This document shows, piece after piece, positions 10,080 to 21,114 of a DNA stretch of 64,000 nucleotides. Source of the stretch: Reticulitermes speratus. Its lineage: Eukaryota; Arthropoda; Insecta; Blattodea; Rhinotermitidae. Within the stretch, counting starts at the first letter, position 1; the number at the start of each line of letters is the position of its first letter. The translations under genes were made by a program, and so were the position numbers. Below the pieces are notes generated by a model. The model was not told where the DNA came from. It saw only the letters and a program-made list of their open reading frames with translations, and ran no database searches. The DNA is taken from NCBI GenBank assembly GCA_021186555.1, contig JAJKFL010000012.1, positions 25,678,210 through 25,742,209 of the forward strand, written 5' to 3'.

Positions 10080-10567
10080 GTTGTTATTGATGAATATATG
10101 TCGTGTTGACTGATTTAAACATTTATTTAATAAATTAAACTTTTATGAAGTAAAATTATCTGTAAAATTTTTACACCATACTTCTTTCGAAGTAATTACC
10201 TTGCAGTAATTAGTGTATTATAATGACAAATGCCCACAAGCTCAAATGCACACATAAACACCATACACTCGCAAAATATTCCTATCTTTATAGGGCACCA
10301 AAACACGAAGAGTGTGTTTAATATCGCAGGTAAACAATTGACGTCGCTTTTCAGTTTCCAGTTGACGAGATCAACTTGACTGCGGGGGATGAGTTTGTAA
10401 TATCTGGTTATGTGTATCATTCAGTTTGCTTGACTACTGTTTTCCGCGCACTGGATACGACAAGAACATTTACAAATATCACATTGGACAAATAATGTAG
10501 TCTGACTGTGTCACGGTCTATAATGAAGAGTGAGTTTGTGTATAAAGTTGAACATCACTCGTGTATA
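10080..10567. other. Unassigned sequence
   Basis: No recognised feature. Confidence 0.4.
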
Positions 10568-10569
10568 TA

Positions 10570-11132
10570 CAGTGTGTCCACAAAGTCCCTTCGGGGTTTT
10601 GAAAAATTGTGGCGCGCAAACAAATTGAGCTAGCCACATGCGGTTTGCGGCAGATTACAGTGAAACTCTGGAAGTTTTTTACTGACCTCAGTAGACCTCG
10701 ATGTGGACTCCCTTGGTAGCACGGAGAACGTCCAGACGATATTCGAGCTCTTGCAATGTTCTGTGGAGCATGTCCGCTGGAATAGCCGAGATCGCATTCC
10801 TGATACGGGTCTTCAGGTCATCAAGTCCGTTAACTGGTGTTCGGAACACATTGCTCTTGACATAACTCCACAGGAAAATATCCAGTGGTGTTATGTCTGG
10901 TGAACGTGGAGGCCAAGGCATTGGACTGTCTCTGCCGATCCATCTTCCTGGAAATTTCCTGACTAGGTACGCGCGTACCTGCATACCCCAAAGAGGTGGA
11001 GCACCATCTTGTTGCAGCCAAAAAAAACTTCCAGAGTTTAACTGTAATCTGCCGCAAACCGCATGTGGCTAGCTCAATTTGTTTGCGCGCCACAATTTTT
11101 CAAAACCCCGAAGGGACTTTGTGGACACGCTG
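10570..11132 (-). mobile_element. Internally deleted mariner-type transposon with 111-bp terminal inverted repeats
   Basis: Left terminus 10570-10680 starts CAGTGTGTCCACAAAGTCCC. The right terminus 11022-11132 is its reverse complement with only a few mismatches. TA dinucleotides flank both ends (10568-10569, 11133-11134), the Tc1/mariner target duplication. The 563-bp body holds only the C-terminal part of a transposase. The near-identity of the long terminal repeats suggests fairly recent movement, supplied in trans. Confidence 0.9.
10688..11016 (-). pseudogene. Mariner-type transposase, C-terminal fragment
   Basis: Cut-and-paste DDE transposase fragment. The frame continues upstream of the first Met (10984), giving QQDGAPPLWG with the second catalytic Asp, and then WPPRSPDITPLDIFLW with the third. 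By my count 36 residues separate the two Asp. The C-terminus reads LQELEYRLDVLRATKGVHIE. The N-terminal DNA-binding domain and the first catalytic Asp are missing, so it cannot act. About 110 residues remain of a protein normally around 350. It lies wholly within the 111-bp terminal repeats. Confidence 0.85.
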
Positions 11133-11139
11133 TAGTACA

Positions 11140-11595
11140 TACGAGTAGATTATACTGTGTGTAAAGCTGAGTTATACTTTTAAATATTATTTTACATCCA
11201 GCCCATTGCATAGGAGGTGTGTGCATGGCGTAAAGTACAAGAATGTGTTTGTCTGTTAAATGATTATTAATTTAATTGTTTTAATTTCCGTTGATTACGC
11301 TGGTAATATATGTGGCTTATGTTAGTCTGTTTGTAAGTAGATTGATTATAAATTATTTTTAAAGGTTTATAAACGCAGTCTAAGAAAAGAGAAGTAACTT
11401 GCAGTAAGTTAAATTGAAGAAAAATAAATCAGGGTTTTCTTATGCCAGCCATGAAGGCATTACAGAAGGAGCAGAGATATGTCTGCACTCATGCTTGTCA
11501 TGGGCACTAGATAGAGGTCATTGGTCAACTTCACACCCCGTCCGCTTTACTCCGAGGGAAGGAAATCCCGAGAACATTAAACAGAATGCTGGATG
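11140..11595. other. Unassigned sequence
   Basis: AT-rich; nothing recognised. Confidence 0.4.
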
Positions 11596-11820
11596 GACCT
11601 AATGGTTACTATATTCACCACCAAGTTTAAGCGTTCAAAACTTCTACCTTCTTCCCACACAATGTATTTATGTCTTTTGTATGGATATAAGAAAAGCAGT
11701 GATTGTTTCCCTATACAACAGTAACTGATTGTATTTTATAACTCACAAGGAGAGTGCTTACTGCGCGGTACGAGCTGAAAATTTAAAAGAAAACCAGTTC
11801 AGTTGTATTTAAAGGTATAG
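11596..11820 (+). mobile_element. Interspersed repeat family H, copy 1
   Basis: CCTAATGGTTACT, CACAATGTATTTATG and TACTGCGCGGTACGA occur here in the same order and spacing as at 52040-52262. A related minus-strand segment lies at 13315-13490. About 220 bp, non-coding; class unknown. Confidence 0.65.
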
Positions 11821-11824
11821 TAAT

Positions 11825-13310
11825 AATGAAAGTTGTAGATGACAAAGAAGGATTTTAGTGTGAGTCACTTTAGAGATTCTGTACACGTCACAAAAATAAT
11901 TATTGTCAGCCTAAGAACTGGACAAAGAATTAATGTGATTTTATTTGCAAGCATCTGAAATGCAACATTTTAGTCCGTGCAGATTTTGAAGCATTGGGTG
12001 CAGCTACATCCGCAACAATGAATCTGACGGAGCTAGATTCGAGGGCGTAGCGAGTCACTCCATTGGTCAGCCATTGCCGTTTTTATAAAGCGATTGCAGC
12101 GCTCATAGCGGCTGGAAATGCAAACAACGAAGGGCCATTTGAAAAAAAAAAATATAAATATAATTTACATCACCAGCGTGTGTTTATGTGTGCGTGTGCG
12201 TAAGTTTGTACGTGCGTATTATTCATAATCTGTTAAACAAGCCTGTTGAGGCAAAAAAAAAAAATTCAACTTCAAAGCGATATGCTATACAAGATTTATT
12301 TATACCAGTGAAGTCGCATATTCACGCTTTTAAACCCAAGTTGTAACGGTATATACCACATGCTGTAGCATCAAGTAAGAGATTTTACCGACACAGTTTG
12401 TTTGCCTGTTCCATAAATTGCGATTTTTTTTCATTTGTATAACATTAAACGATTTGTCATTAAATTGGAAGCACATGTTGTTTTCTGTGAGGTTGGGACT
12501 GGCTGTTTAAACACTACGTAGATTAACGTTTGTCTTCGTAGGGTTGATGATATAAAATAAATATTAATTGTACCACTACGATATTTGTACAAACGATAAC
12601 TAAACGCTTATGTCAATAATGCCAGTGTAAAGATACAAACCATTTTGAAAATGCATGCTGCAGTTCGCATTACATATTGCTATATGTACCGTTGCGTTAT
12701 ACTGAAATAGAGTTATTTTCAACAGCAAAAGGTCCTTTGAGATTTCTCATTACTGACCGTAATTATCATTACTGCATCAGTAGTTTGTACTGCCTTCTGT
12801 GGAAATATTTTTAAAATGTCAGATACTCTAAATTACATTCATATCTGACGGTCTGTGGTTCGACGTCGTACCATGTGTCGTAATTGTCGTACTGCTGTGG
12901 ACGGAAATTTTACAAGTGCGTCTTTTTGAATCTGACTTCACTATGGGACTAACAGTAATTGCGTGTGACGCTAGGGTGTAATAAGTCTTTGATGATGTGA
13001 CACCGGAAAAAAAATTTGAAGATCAAAGGCAGTAACAAACCGAAATTACATTAATATAGAAGTTATGATAATATTAAAGTCGGAGAATGATTGACACAGT
13101 TTTGTTCAGGAAATTCGGTATTCATGTCGTTGGTTAAACGTGCGAAATTTAAAATATTGAACACTGTAGTCCTTCCTGTTGTTCTGAATAAGCGAAACTT
13201 TGTTGTAGGTATTTAGGTAAGATCGCAGGCAGGGAGTTGAACTTTTGTGACACAAGTCACTGACGGGAAACGTTAACTTTTGAAAGATTAAGATTACTCT
13301 CAATTATGTA
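11825..13310. other. Unassigned sequence
   Basis: 1.5 kb of unique-looking AT-rich DNA. No gene or element recognised. Confidence 0.4.
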
Positions 13311-13314
13311 AACG

Positions 13315-13490
13315 ATTAAGTTCGTACCGCGCAGTGAACACAATCCTTCTCGTTTATAAAACCGAAAATTTGACACTGTACAGAGAAATAATCGCTGTCT
13401 TTCCTTGGAACCACACATCAGAAATGAATTCTGTGGGCATAACTCAGGTTTTTTTAAATTTAAACCTGGTGGTACACAAAGCAAACACTA
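13315..13490 (-). mobile_element. Interspersed repeat family H, copy 3 (diverged)
   Basis: On the minus strand TTCACTGCGCGGTACGAACT and a downstream-to-upstream order of weaker matches agree with the copies at 11596 and 52040. Confidence 0.5.
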
Positions 13491-13677
13491 GGCTTTAAAT
13501 GTTTAAACATGCGTAGTTTATATACCCTGATTATGACCACTGTTAGTATCCTACGATAGAGATTAGCTCATTCCAGTTGACCAAATACCATAGGCTTCAT
13601 GTTTATTTGCATGTGCCTGATGAAGTACACAGACACTGCTTTTGAACTAAATGAAGAGAATGGGAAATGTGTAATAC

Positions 13678-13704
13678 GGTGTGTGTGTGTGTGTGTGTGT
13701 GTGT
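13678..13704 (+). repeat. (GT)n microsatellite
   Basis: About 12 uninterrupted GT dinucleotides. Confidence 0.95.
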
Positions 13705-14125
13705 CCACTCAATAGATTGCAAGTGTTGTGCGAACTGGGTACTGAGGAGAGTATTTGAACGTAAGGGGATAAATAGAGTATGAAGAACTGCATAAAGAGA
13801 GGTTCATTAATCCCTATTCTTCAGCTCATTTTGCTGGGGTCATCAAATGAAGAGGACGCAATGTTCGGAGCGCCAAAGGATGGAAGAGATTATAGGTACA
13901 TGTATATTATTCGTGAAATCCAAAGCGAAGGGAGCGCGCGAGAGACCTAACCTACATGGGAGGATTATATCAAATTGGATCCGAGATAAACAAGGTATTA
14001 CGTGTGGACTGGATACATTGGACAAAGTTCAGGGTCCAGTGACATTCACATCTTTATTTAAACTGAAGGTCTTACCATAGCTGGAGACATAAGTGCAGGT
14101 TCGATGTCGCTGCACTTATGTGACG
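13705..14125. other. Unassigned sequence
   Basis: No recognised feature; overlapping 60-77 codon frames on both strands look incidental. Confidence 0.35.
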
Positions 14126-14139
14126 CATTAGTGGACAGT

Positions 14140-14514
14140 CCATGATTAGTGGGTCCCTGTCACCACGGCATGGCGCGTCCTCGGGTTGCGGATGAAGGAA
14201 CGGCCTCCGAATATGGAGGTTAGCTGCGAATATGCAGTCGCGGACAGCCGACAAGGAGTGGTCCTCCAGCTTGGTGGTTGGGCGAGGTGCTAACAACTCC
14301 TCACCGTAAGAAATTACCATGTTACGAAACACTATACAGAGCCTCGGACCTCGACTGATTCTTTGTTAGGGACAGGTGGCGGGCTCTTATGAGTGCGGTA
14401 ATGAACCTTCGGGTTCCATAAAACGCGGGGAATTTCTTGACTAGCTGAGGAACTGTTAGCTTCTCAAGAAGGACTGTGCTACGTGGAGTTAGTTAGTTAG
14501 TTAGTTAGTTAGTT
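14140..14514 (+). mobile_element. Chimeric retroposon: unknown 5' part joined to a LINE-Q 3' end
   Basis: A perfect 13-bp direct repeat ATTAGTGGACAGT flanks the unit (14127-14139 and 14515-14527). The last ~140 bp (from GGGACAGGTGGCGGGC at 14370) is the LINE-Q 3' terminus with its (AGTT)n tail. The first ~230 bp is not LINE-Q coding sequence in the register seen in other copies; on the minus strand it can be read as an 86-codon frame containing YGEELLAPRPTTKLEDHSLS. It could be a SINE that borrows the LINE-Q tail, or an internal-deletion product of LINE-Q. The boundaries are secure; the identity of the 5' part is not. Confidence 0.8.
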
Positions 14515-14614
14515 ATTAGTGGACAGTGAGAGTGGGATATAATTTGTAAATTTAATTAATACTTTAACCAAATTATGCACTGAATAACTATATTGAGAAG
14601 GAAGTATAAAACTT

Positions 14615-14646
14615 TACGTGTTTCGGCACCTGGGTGCCATCAACAG
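14615..14646 (-). ncRNA. Hammerhead-ribozyme-like motif (copy e)
   Basis: Minus strand: CTGTTGA (A6 changed to T), extra T, stem II GGCACC paired with GGTGCC (6 bp), GAAACACGTA. The strongest stem II in the window, but the core base change would probably inactivate it. Confidence 0.5.
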
Positions 14647-14649
14647 GGA

Positions 14650-15335
14650 GTTATTCTGAACAAAGGAATACAATGCCAGCAGCATCTAGGCACATAATAC
14701 AATAATATGTTCACTATAGCATAATGTTATACGTTGTGTTACCGTAGCAATTCTTTCCTACAATCACTGCCCTTATGTGTTCTTGTCTCGCAGCCTGCAA
14801 TAGAACTATATACGTTCTGTGGATGTAATACACATTTAGTGTTTCGCTGTCAAATGTTTGTAGTTAATGTTACATTTATTGTTAGATGTTAGGCTCGTTG
14901 TGACTCCTGTTACGCATTATACTGACGTATTCGTGTCATAACTGATGTACTTGATATGTCAGTAGGTTCCTTTTTAGAGGTTCTGTCTAACGCGGCAGTC
15001 TGCAATGACGAAGCAACTTCGCTATGCTCAGTCGTCCAGAACAAATGAGATAAAATCGCTGTTGCGTTGCGGCAACCCTCCTGACACTTGTGTTATGCGG
15101 GTATGCCGAGAGCCTTAGAGTACATAAATCAGCCCTTTTGTGTTATCGTTGTAAGTGGCTGCAGCAGTAAGAATTAAAGCTCTTCTGCAGTTGCTTCTTT
15201 GAAGAGAGAAGACGAGGGTGAGGAAAATAAGAAGATGGGGGTGATAATATTGATGTTCTTAGAATAATATTAAAGTGGATAGAATATAGTTATGCTTTTG
15301 TTACGTTAATTGCAATGGGCTGACACAGAGTTGGG
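14650..15335. other. Unassigned sequence
   Basis: No recognised feature. Confidence 0.4.
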
Positions 15336-15337
15336 AT

Positions 15338-16219
15338 TGAGTACTTGTTTAGGCACATAAGGTTTTGTTACGAGAGAATTATGAACTGAGTACTTGTTTA
15401 GGCACATAAGGTTTTGTTACGAGAGAATTATGAACTGAGTACTTGTTTAGGCACATAAGGTTTTGTTACGAGAGAATTATGAACTGAGTACTTGTTTAGG
15501 CACATAAGGTTTTGTTACGAGAGAATTATGAACTGAGTACTTGTTTAGGCACATAAGGTTTTGTTACGAGAGAATTATGAACTGAGTACTTGTTTAGGCA
15601 CATAAGGTTTTGTTACGAGAGATTTATGAACTGAGTACTTGTTTAGGCACATAAGGTTTTGTTACGAGAGAATTATGAACTGAGTACTTGTTTAGGCACA
15701 TAAGGTTTTGTTACGAGAGAATTATGAACTGAGTACTTGTTTAGGCACATAAGGTTTTGTTACGAGAGACTTATGAACTGAGTACTTGTTTAGGCACATA
15801 AGGTTTTGTTACGAGAGAATTATGAACTGAGTACTTGTTTAGGCACATAAGGTTTTGTTACGAGAGAATTATGAACTGAGTACTTGTTTAGGCACATAAG
15901 GTTTTGTTACGAGAGAATTATGAACTGAGTACTTGTTTAGGCACATAAGGTTTTGTTACGAGAGAATTATGAACTGAGTACTTGTTTAGGCACATAAGGT
16001 TTTGTTACGAGAGAATTATGAACTGAGTACTTGTTTAGGCACATACGGTTTTGTTACGAGAGAATTATGAACTGAGTACTTGTTTAGGCACATAAGGTTT
16101 TGTTACGAGAGAATTATGAACTGAGTACTTGTTTAGGCACATAAGGTTTTGTTACGAGAGAATTATGAACTGAGTACTTGTTTAGGCACATAAGGTTTTG
16201 TTACGAGAGAATTATGAAC
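15338..16219 (+). repeat. 49-bp minisatellite, 18 units
   Basis: 882 bp = 18 x 49 exactly, unit beginning TGAGTACTTGTTTAGGCACA. Units are almost identical; the few variants seen are ATTTATG near 15622, ACTTATG near 15769 and CATACGG near 16043. There are no unique spacers, so it is not a CRISPR array. Such homogeneity indicates recent expansion or strong homogenisation. Confidence 0.95.
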
Positions 16220-16221
16220 TC

Positions 16222-16739
16222 TGTCTTTAGGATTAAACCAGCAAATTCGACATCGTAATTTCATATGAATGTTATCATAACAGTGCATCTCAAAACCAAT
16301 AACCTATACCTATAATATCCACTGTGGCAATGTACTGGGCAATTCACTCACGCCGTGACTCATAGGCCTTGCTGTAAGCTGATGGTCGACCACGTAGTCA
16401 GACGTTCCTGTCACATGGTAACCAAAAACTCATTTCCTTGTTCATAAGAACCCTCCACTTTCGTGAAAGTGGATAATATATAGCTAATCCTATTTATATA
16501 TGGTTCATTTTAATATTATCCTTCCGCGGTTTTCTTCGGTCACCAAGTTTGTCTCGTTCCGTCTGGTTTTCATACTCTAATTTGTATTTATTCGTCATCT
16601 GAACCACGCCCCGCCCCGTCTTATAGCTGGAATAATATTACTCGTACAATTGCGTGTAATGATGCTCTTTTTATCCATTCTCGTGTTGTTACTTTATCAT
16701 TTTCCTTAGATCTAATTTCTATTCTCAGCACCCCGTTTA
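16222..16739. other. Unassigned sequence
   Basis: A short TTTTAATATTATCCTTCC near 16508 resembles a piece of the LINE-Q antisense strand; otherwise nothing recognised. Confidence 0.35.
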
Positions 16740-17109
16740 TTTACAGATCCTAAAGAAATGAGAAGTGGGTCTTCGACCGCTCGCTTGCTAGGATCGTGGG
16801 TTCGAATCCCACCGGGGGCATGGATGTTTGTCTGTTGTGATGGTTTGTGTGTTGTTGTCAGGTAGAGGCCTCTGCGACGAGCCGATCCCTCGTCCAGAGG
16901 AGTCCTACCGACTGTGGTGTGTCTCTCAGTGTGATCAAAAGAAATTCCAACCTCGACACTGAAACGGGAAATCCGGAGTAGGTAGAAGAGGACGACTAAA
17001 AAAAAAAAATGAGAAGATACTGTAAATTGAAAGAGGAAGCACTAGATCGCACCGTGTGGAGAACTCGCTTTGGAAGAGATATAGATCTGTCGTAAGACAG
17101 ACTGCGTGA
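16740..17109 (+). mobile_element. LINE-P 3' end, split by a SINE-D
   Basis: CCTAAAGAAATGAGAAG up to 16765 continues at 17007 with AAATGAGAAGATACTG, AAAGAGGAAGCACTAGATCG and CGTAAGACAGACTGC. This is the KRRYWKLKEEALDRT...VVRQT end of LINE-P. Only one 39-bp tail unit is present here. The SINE-D (16766-17006) interrupts it and duplicated AAATGAGAAG. Confidence 0.8.
16766..17006 (+). mobile_element. SINE-D inserted in LINE-P, TSD present
   Basis: 5'-truncated tRNA-headed SINE. GTGGGTCTTCGACCGCTCGC, a B box GGGTTCGAATCCC, then CACCGGGGGCATGG, a body shared with four other copies, and an A-rich tail. The 10-bp TSD AAATGAGAAG lies at 16756-16765 and 17007-17016. The head resembles a Leu- or Ser-type tRNA with a long variable arm (inference). 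Confidence 0.87.
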
Positions 17110-17174
17110 CGATGTGTAGGGCCGCCTTAACTGTGTGTTATTATATGTTAGTAATAGTTTTAGAATCGGTTTTT

Positions 17175-17395
17175 TTTTCCCCATGGCGCAACAGGCCCTA
17201 GTGGGCCAGGGCCTCCTCATGATGGAGGCTTCAGGATCACACTCAGACACACCACACTCTAGACGACTGATCAGCCCGTCGCAGAGACCTCTACCTGATA
17301 CACAACACTCACAAGACACAGACATCCATGCCCCCGGCGAGATTCGAACCCGCAATCCCATCAAGCGAGCGGCCGTAGACCCACGCCTTACCAAT
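17175..17395 (-). mobile_element. SINE-D, minus strand
   Basis: Minus strand: AAGGCGTGGGTCTACGGCCG, B box GGGTTCGAATCTC, GGGGGCATGGATG, then the family body ending near a short T/A run at 17175. The 91- and 143-codon frames overlapping it are products of SINE sequence. Confidence 0.8.
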
Positions 17396-17399
17396 AGAA

Positions 17400-18190
17400 A
17401 TAATTTGTGATTATTACTTTTGATCATAACTATATTTAGCTTTCATTCTGTACTGCCCATTTTCTCTGCCAATCAAACATCAGCTTCATTGTGAATCGCT
17501 GTTAATTTAGCCACACGCAGTTTATGATTGCTTGTACAGCGAAAGCATTCTCTTAGACCTCCTCTATCGCCATTTGTTTTCCGAATGTTGAGTTCTTCTC
17601 ATATATCATTACAGAATAAATTCTAGTTCTCATGAACTTTCGGCAAGTTACGTTAAAATATTTATTGTGTTTGTCTTGGCGGCTGGTTGATTCTTATACG
17701 GTGACATTGCACTGTGTAAATGTCGTACTCCATTTAATAATAATCTAATCTTGTTAAGTGGTTTTAATCTAATGCAAAAGTAGTCGTACAGTGCTTTACG
17801 TGTTCGAAACACAAGAACAGTGTACCGACAGTGTGTTTTGTTTGCATGCGACAGTTTCTGCACATTTATTTGACTTCCGTCAGTTACTTGCTGCCTCGCG
17901 TCTGAGAGAACAAAGCAGACTCAGCTCATCCTGTTTTGTAAATGTTTTACGTGTGTCATTAATATATATGAGAGCTGGCAGCTTTAGGTGCAGAATACAC
18001 TTGTGAATGCTCCATTGTCATGTGATTTTCTATTTTCTGAAATAAATGAGACCTAAATGAAGAAATGCGGGCATTATTTACACAGATGTACATCTCACAG
18101 AAAGTTTGTAATAGTTCTAAACACATTTCGAAACACTTAGTAACCACTGTTCTATCTGTAGATGTAGAATTTAGTGTGCCTAAGCCTATA
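17400..18190. other. Unassigned sequence
   Basis: No recognised feature. Confidence 0.4.
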
Positions 18191-18199
18191 TTTGTATTA

Positions 18200-18419
18200 A
18201 AAGGTAAAGGTAAAGGTCTCCCTAGAACATGCCATGAAGGCCCGGGGGGGGGGAGTAGAGGTATAGCTCTACTCTTTCTTTAACCTTGGCGCTAGATGGG
18301 GTGGGTGGTCAACGCCAAGCCCCGGCCGCTTTACCCCCGGGAATGATCCGGTACCCATTGTACAGGAGGCTGGGTGGGCCCCAGGGCCGGTCTGGACGGG
18401 TGCTGAAAATCTCTAACCC
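18200..18419 (-). mobile_element. SINE-C, 5'-truncated, minus strand
   Basis: Minus strand: GATTTTCAGCACCCGTCCAG, the body with CCGGGGGTAAAGCGGCCGGG, and a (CCTTTA)n tail at the plus-strand left end. A possible 7-bp TSD TGTATTA lies at 18193-18199 and 18420-18426. The tRNA head is missing. A G run near 18242 is part of the copy. Confidence 0.8.
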
Positions 18420-18421
18420 TG

Positions 18422-19235
18422 TATTACCTATTACTTCACATGTTTGTAGTTATTGGTCTATAACTTATGGAAGAGCAATGATTGAAGGTTTTCGAGAGCA
18501 AGTTCCTGTTAAGTTTGTAATTCGACACGTTAGAGGTTAAATATCGTAGTAAAAATCAGGAGGTTCGAATCTTCTTGTTTTCACTGTCAGTGCTAGGCTA
18601 AATACACTTGCGTAAAGAAGACATATTACGTGGAGCATATAGAGGAAAACCAGAAGTATTTTCGTTTGGAGACTTCCATACAAGGATTATTTGAATTTCT
18701 TATTGATCCGTAAGTTATTTTATGGGTCATATACAGTATAAACACATACGAAATCTAGTCTTCAATGGGAGGATCTTGTTGATATTAAACATAAGTTACT
18801 GTTTCTAAAGGAATGAATTGGCCTCAAATGAGGCCACGAGATCGTGATGTGACTGCATTGAACTGAGTCCAGGATTTCATTGTGTGAGATCACGATCATT
18901 GAATCACGAAATTCGGGCGTTCTTGTTAAATTTGCTGTGTTTATGTTTTTGTGCTGGTCCTTGTATCCAGTTTAAATGTCATTGATTCTTAATTACGTAA
19001 CATGTATGAGGATTCTCTCTGGCCGACGTAGAGGTATGGATTGGTCGTGGAGGTACATGTTGGTGAAAGAACGAAACTAAAGCGTAGCTCAGAGTTTCAA
19101 AACAGTTCTGGGTGTTCTAAAAATGCTTCGTGACTTCTCAGTTTTAAGACACGTTTGACTGCAGTTTGTAATTGCCTTTAATTTTTTCTGTTGGATTGTA
19201 AGAACTTGTTTTTGGTATAAATTATTTCGGTAGAA
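18422..19235. other. Unassigned sequence
   Basis: No recognised feature. Confidence 0.4.
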
Positions 19236-19237
19236 CT

Positions 19238-19478
19238 AATTAACTCCATAGAGCAGAGTCCTGCTCGAGAAGCTAACAGATCCTCAGCTATTCGAAAAAA
19301 TTCCCTGTATTTTATGGAACCATAAGGTTCATTACCGCATTCACAAAAGCCCGCCACTTGTCCCTACTGTGAGCCATATCAATCCAGTTCATGCCCCCAT
19401 CCCACTTCTTGAGGACCCATTTTAATATTATCCTGCTCCCATCTACGCTTAGGTCGTCAATAGTCTACTTCGATAAAA
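19238..19478 (-). mobile_element. LINE-Q 3' end, minus strand, decayed
   Basis: Begins with AATTAACTCCATAGAGCAGA (complement of the LINE-Q tail) and continues through the complement of the RDRW...MNLRVP C-terminus to about CATCTACGCTTAGGTCGTC. Many substitutions; the (AGTT)n tail is reduced to about one unit. Confidence 0.75.
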
Positions 19479-19581
19479 TGTTCATGTTTTTTTATTGTGG
19501 GATTTGAGCTTCTTTTGGCAGTGAATATGAAGAGTGTTTCGTCTGGAATCTGACGCCGTGTAGTTCGGTACAAATGTACGA

Positions 19582-19642
19582 GAGTTTCGAGGGAACGAGC
19601 TGACTTCTTCTTCAGGGTGGGAGAGTTACTCCGAAACGTTGG
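19582..19642. other. Decayed pair of outward-facing hammerhead-like motifs
   Basis: Minus: CTGAAGA ... CTCGAAACTCTC ending near 19582. Plus: GGAG paired with CTCC, then GAAACGTT ending near 19640. The 5' core halves overlap at CTTCTTCAGGG. Decayed, but the arrangement matches the better pairs. Confidence 0.35.
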
Positions 19643-19811
19643 TGAGCCTTAACAGACTGTGTGGTCACATCGCATAACACAGCAGTCTTTTTTTAATTTA
19701 TTGCATTTTGCAAAAAAAAAAGTCGTGAGAAATTGGGCAAAAAATTATTTGGCGGTGAGACTGCCCGCAGGTTTTACAGTAGCTCATCTTTGTACGTTGC
19801 GTTTATTTGTA

Positions 19812-20372
19812 TGTAGCCTGTGTCTTATGTTGCACGGCTCGCAATGTAGCCTGTGTCTTATGTTGCACGGCTCGCAATGTAGCCTGTGTCTTATGTTGCA
19901 CGGCTCGCAATGTAGCCTGTGTCTTATGTTGCACGGCTCGCAATGTAGCCTGTGTCTTATGTTGCACGGCTCGCAATGTAGCCTGTGTCTTATGTTGCAC
20001 GGCTCGCAATGTAGCCTGTGTCTTATGTTGCACGGCTCGCAATGTAGCCTGTGTCTTATGTTGCACGGCTCGCAATGTAGCCTGTGTCTTATGTTGCACG
20101 GCTCGCAATGTAGCCTGTGTCTTATGTTGCACGGCTCGCAATGTAGCCTGTGTCTTATGTTGCACGGCTCGCAATGTAGCCTGTGTCTTATGTTGCACGG
20201 CTCGCAATGTAGCCTGTGTCTTATGTTGCACGGCTCGCAATGTAGCCTGTGTGTTATGTTGCACGGCTCGCAATGTAGCCTGTGTGTTATGTTGCACGGC
20301 TCGCAATGTAGCCTGTGTCTTATGTTGCACGGCTCGCAATGTAGCCTGTGTGTTATGTTGCACGGCTCGCAA
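19812..20372 (+). repeat. 33-bp minisatellite, 17 units
   Basis: 561 bp = 17 x 33. The unit starts TGTAGCCTGTGTCTTATGTT. Because 33 is divisible by 3 and the unit lacks stops in several frames, three long frames (244, 193 and 189 codons on both strands) arise, reading e.g. SLCLMLHGSQC repeated. The only common change is GTCTTATG to GTGTTATG, confined to three of the last four units. Confidence 0.95.
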
Positions 20373-20450
20373 TGTATTCAGGCACTAGCATAATTTGCAC
20401 CAGCCACTAGCCCGCTAATTCCTGCCTTACGTTTGTAACGGCCTTGCATA

Positions 20451-20526
20451 GTAGGGGTTGTAGGTGAAAGTAGGGGTTGTAGGTGAAAGTAGGGGTTGTA
20501 GGTGAAAGTAGGGGATGTAGGTGAAA
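20451..20526 (+). repeat. 19-bp tandem repeat, 4 units
   Basis: GTAGGGGTTGTAGGTGAAA repeated four times, the last unit with GGGGATG. Confidence 0.93.
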
Positions 20527-20529
20527 GTT

Positions 20530-21110
20530 TAACTCTCAGGTTTTGAAACTTCAATGTGTGGGTATATAAGAGTTTGCCGTGGCCATATAAAACGTATGTA
20601 TTATTAAACATGGCGAAATGTATGGGCCACAGTATAATTCTGGAAATAATTCAGAACTACAGAGCTCTGTTTTAAAAGGATGCCAACGACATTCACATTT
20701 GACCTTTGCTTTCTCCTATGTGAGCTGTTATTTATTAAGCATTTCTAATTTTACCTTTAGTGATACGCTTTTCAGAGACGGATTAGGGCTTCGAAGTGTC
20801 TTTTTGTGCCCTAAATGCCAGTGTGTATACTGATTTTCAAATATTGTGTAGGCGTGTAATACGAAAACACATTTTAGACACACCACTTTCCTTTGATTGT
20901 CCTCCTGTGTTTAATTATCTTGTGTGTTTGCTTCTGTTAGTGTGTGTCGGATACTGCACGAGGTGCTGAGGAAGAACGTGTATTTGGGCCTGAGAGGGAC
21001 GAGACCTCCTAAACATGTCTTGAAATTTGAAGACAAACTTGTTGCGGTCTTTCTGAAGATACATATCTTCTGATATGTGACGTCTTGTCCGTTGGTAAAT
21101 TGATATCGAT
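20530..21110. other. Unassigned sequence
   Basis: No recognised feature. Confidence 0.4.
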
Positions 21111-21114
21111 GTGC

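Noticed and set aside
14072..14332. 86-codon minus-strand frame GEELLAPRPTTKLEDH
   Set aside because: Lies inside the TSD-bounded chimeric retroposon and crosses its boundary; no independent sign of a gene.
15338..16219. Common origin of the two 49-bp satellites (15.3 and 53 kb)
   Set aside because: Same period but no sequence similarity between the units.
19659..20393. 244-codon plus-strand frame and its shadows
   Set aside because: Product of the 33-bp tandem repeat, open on both strands because the unit lacks stops and is divisible by three.
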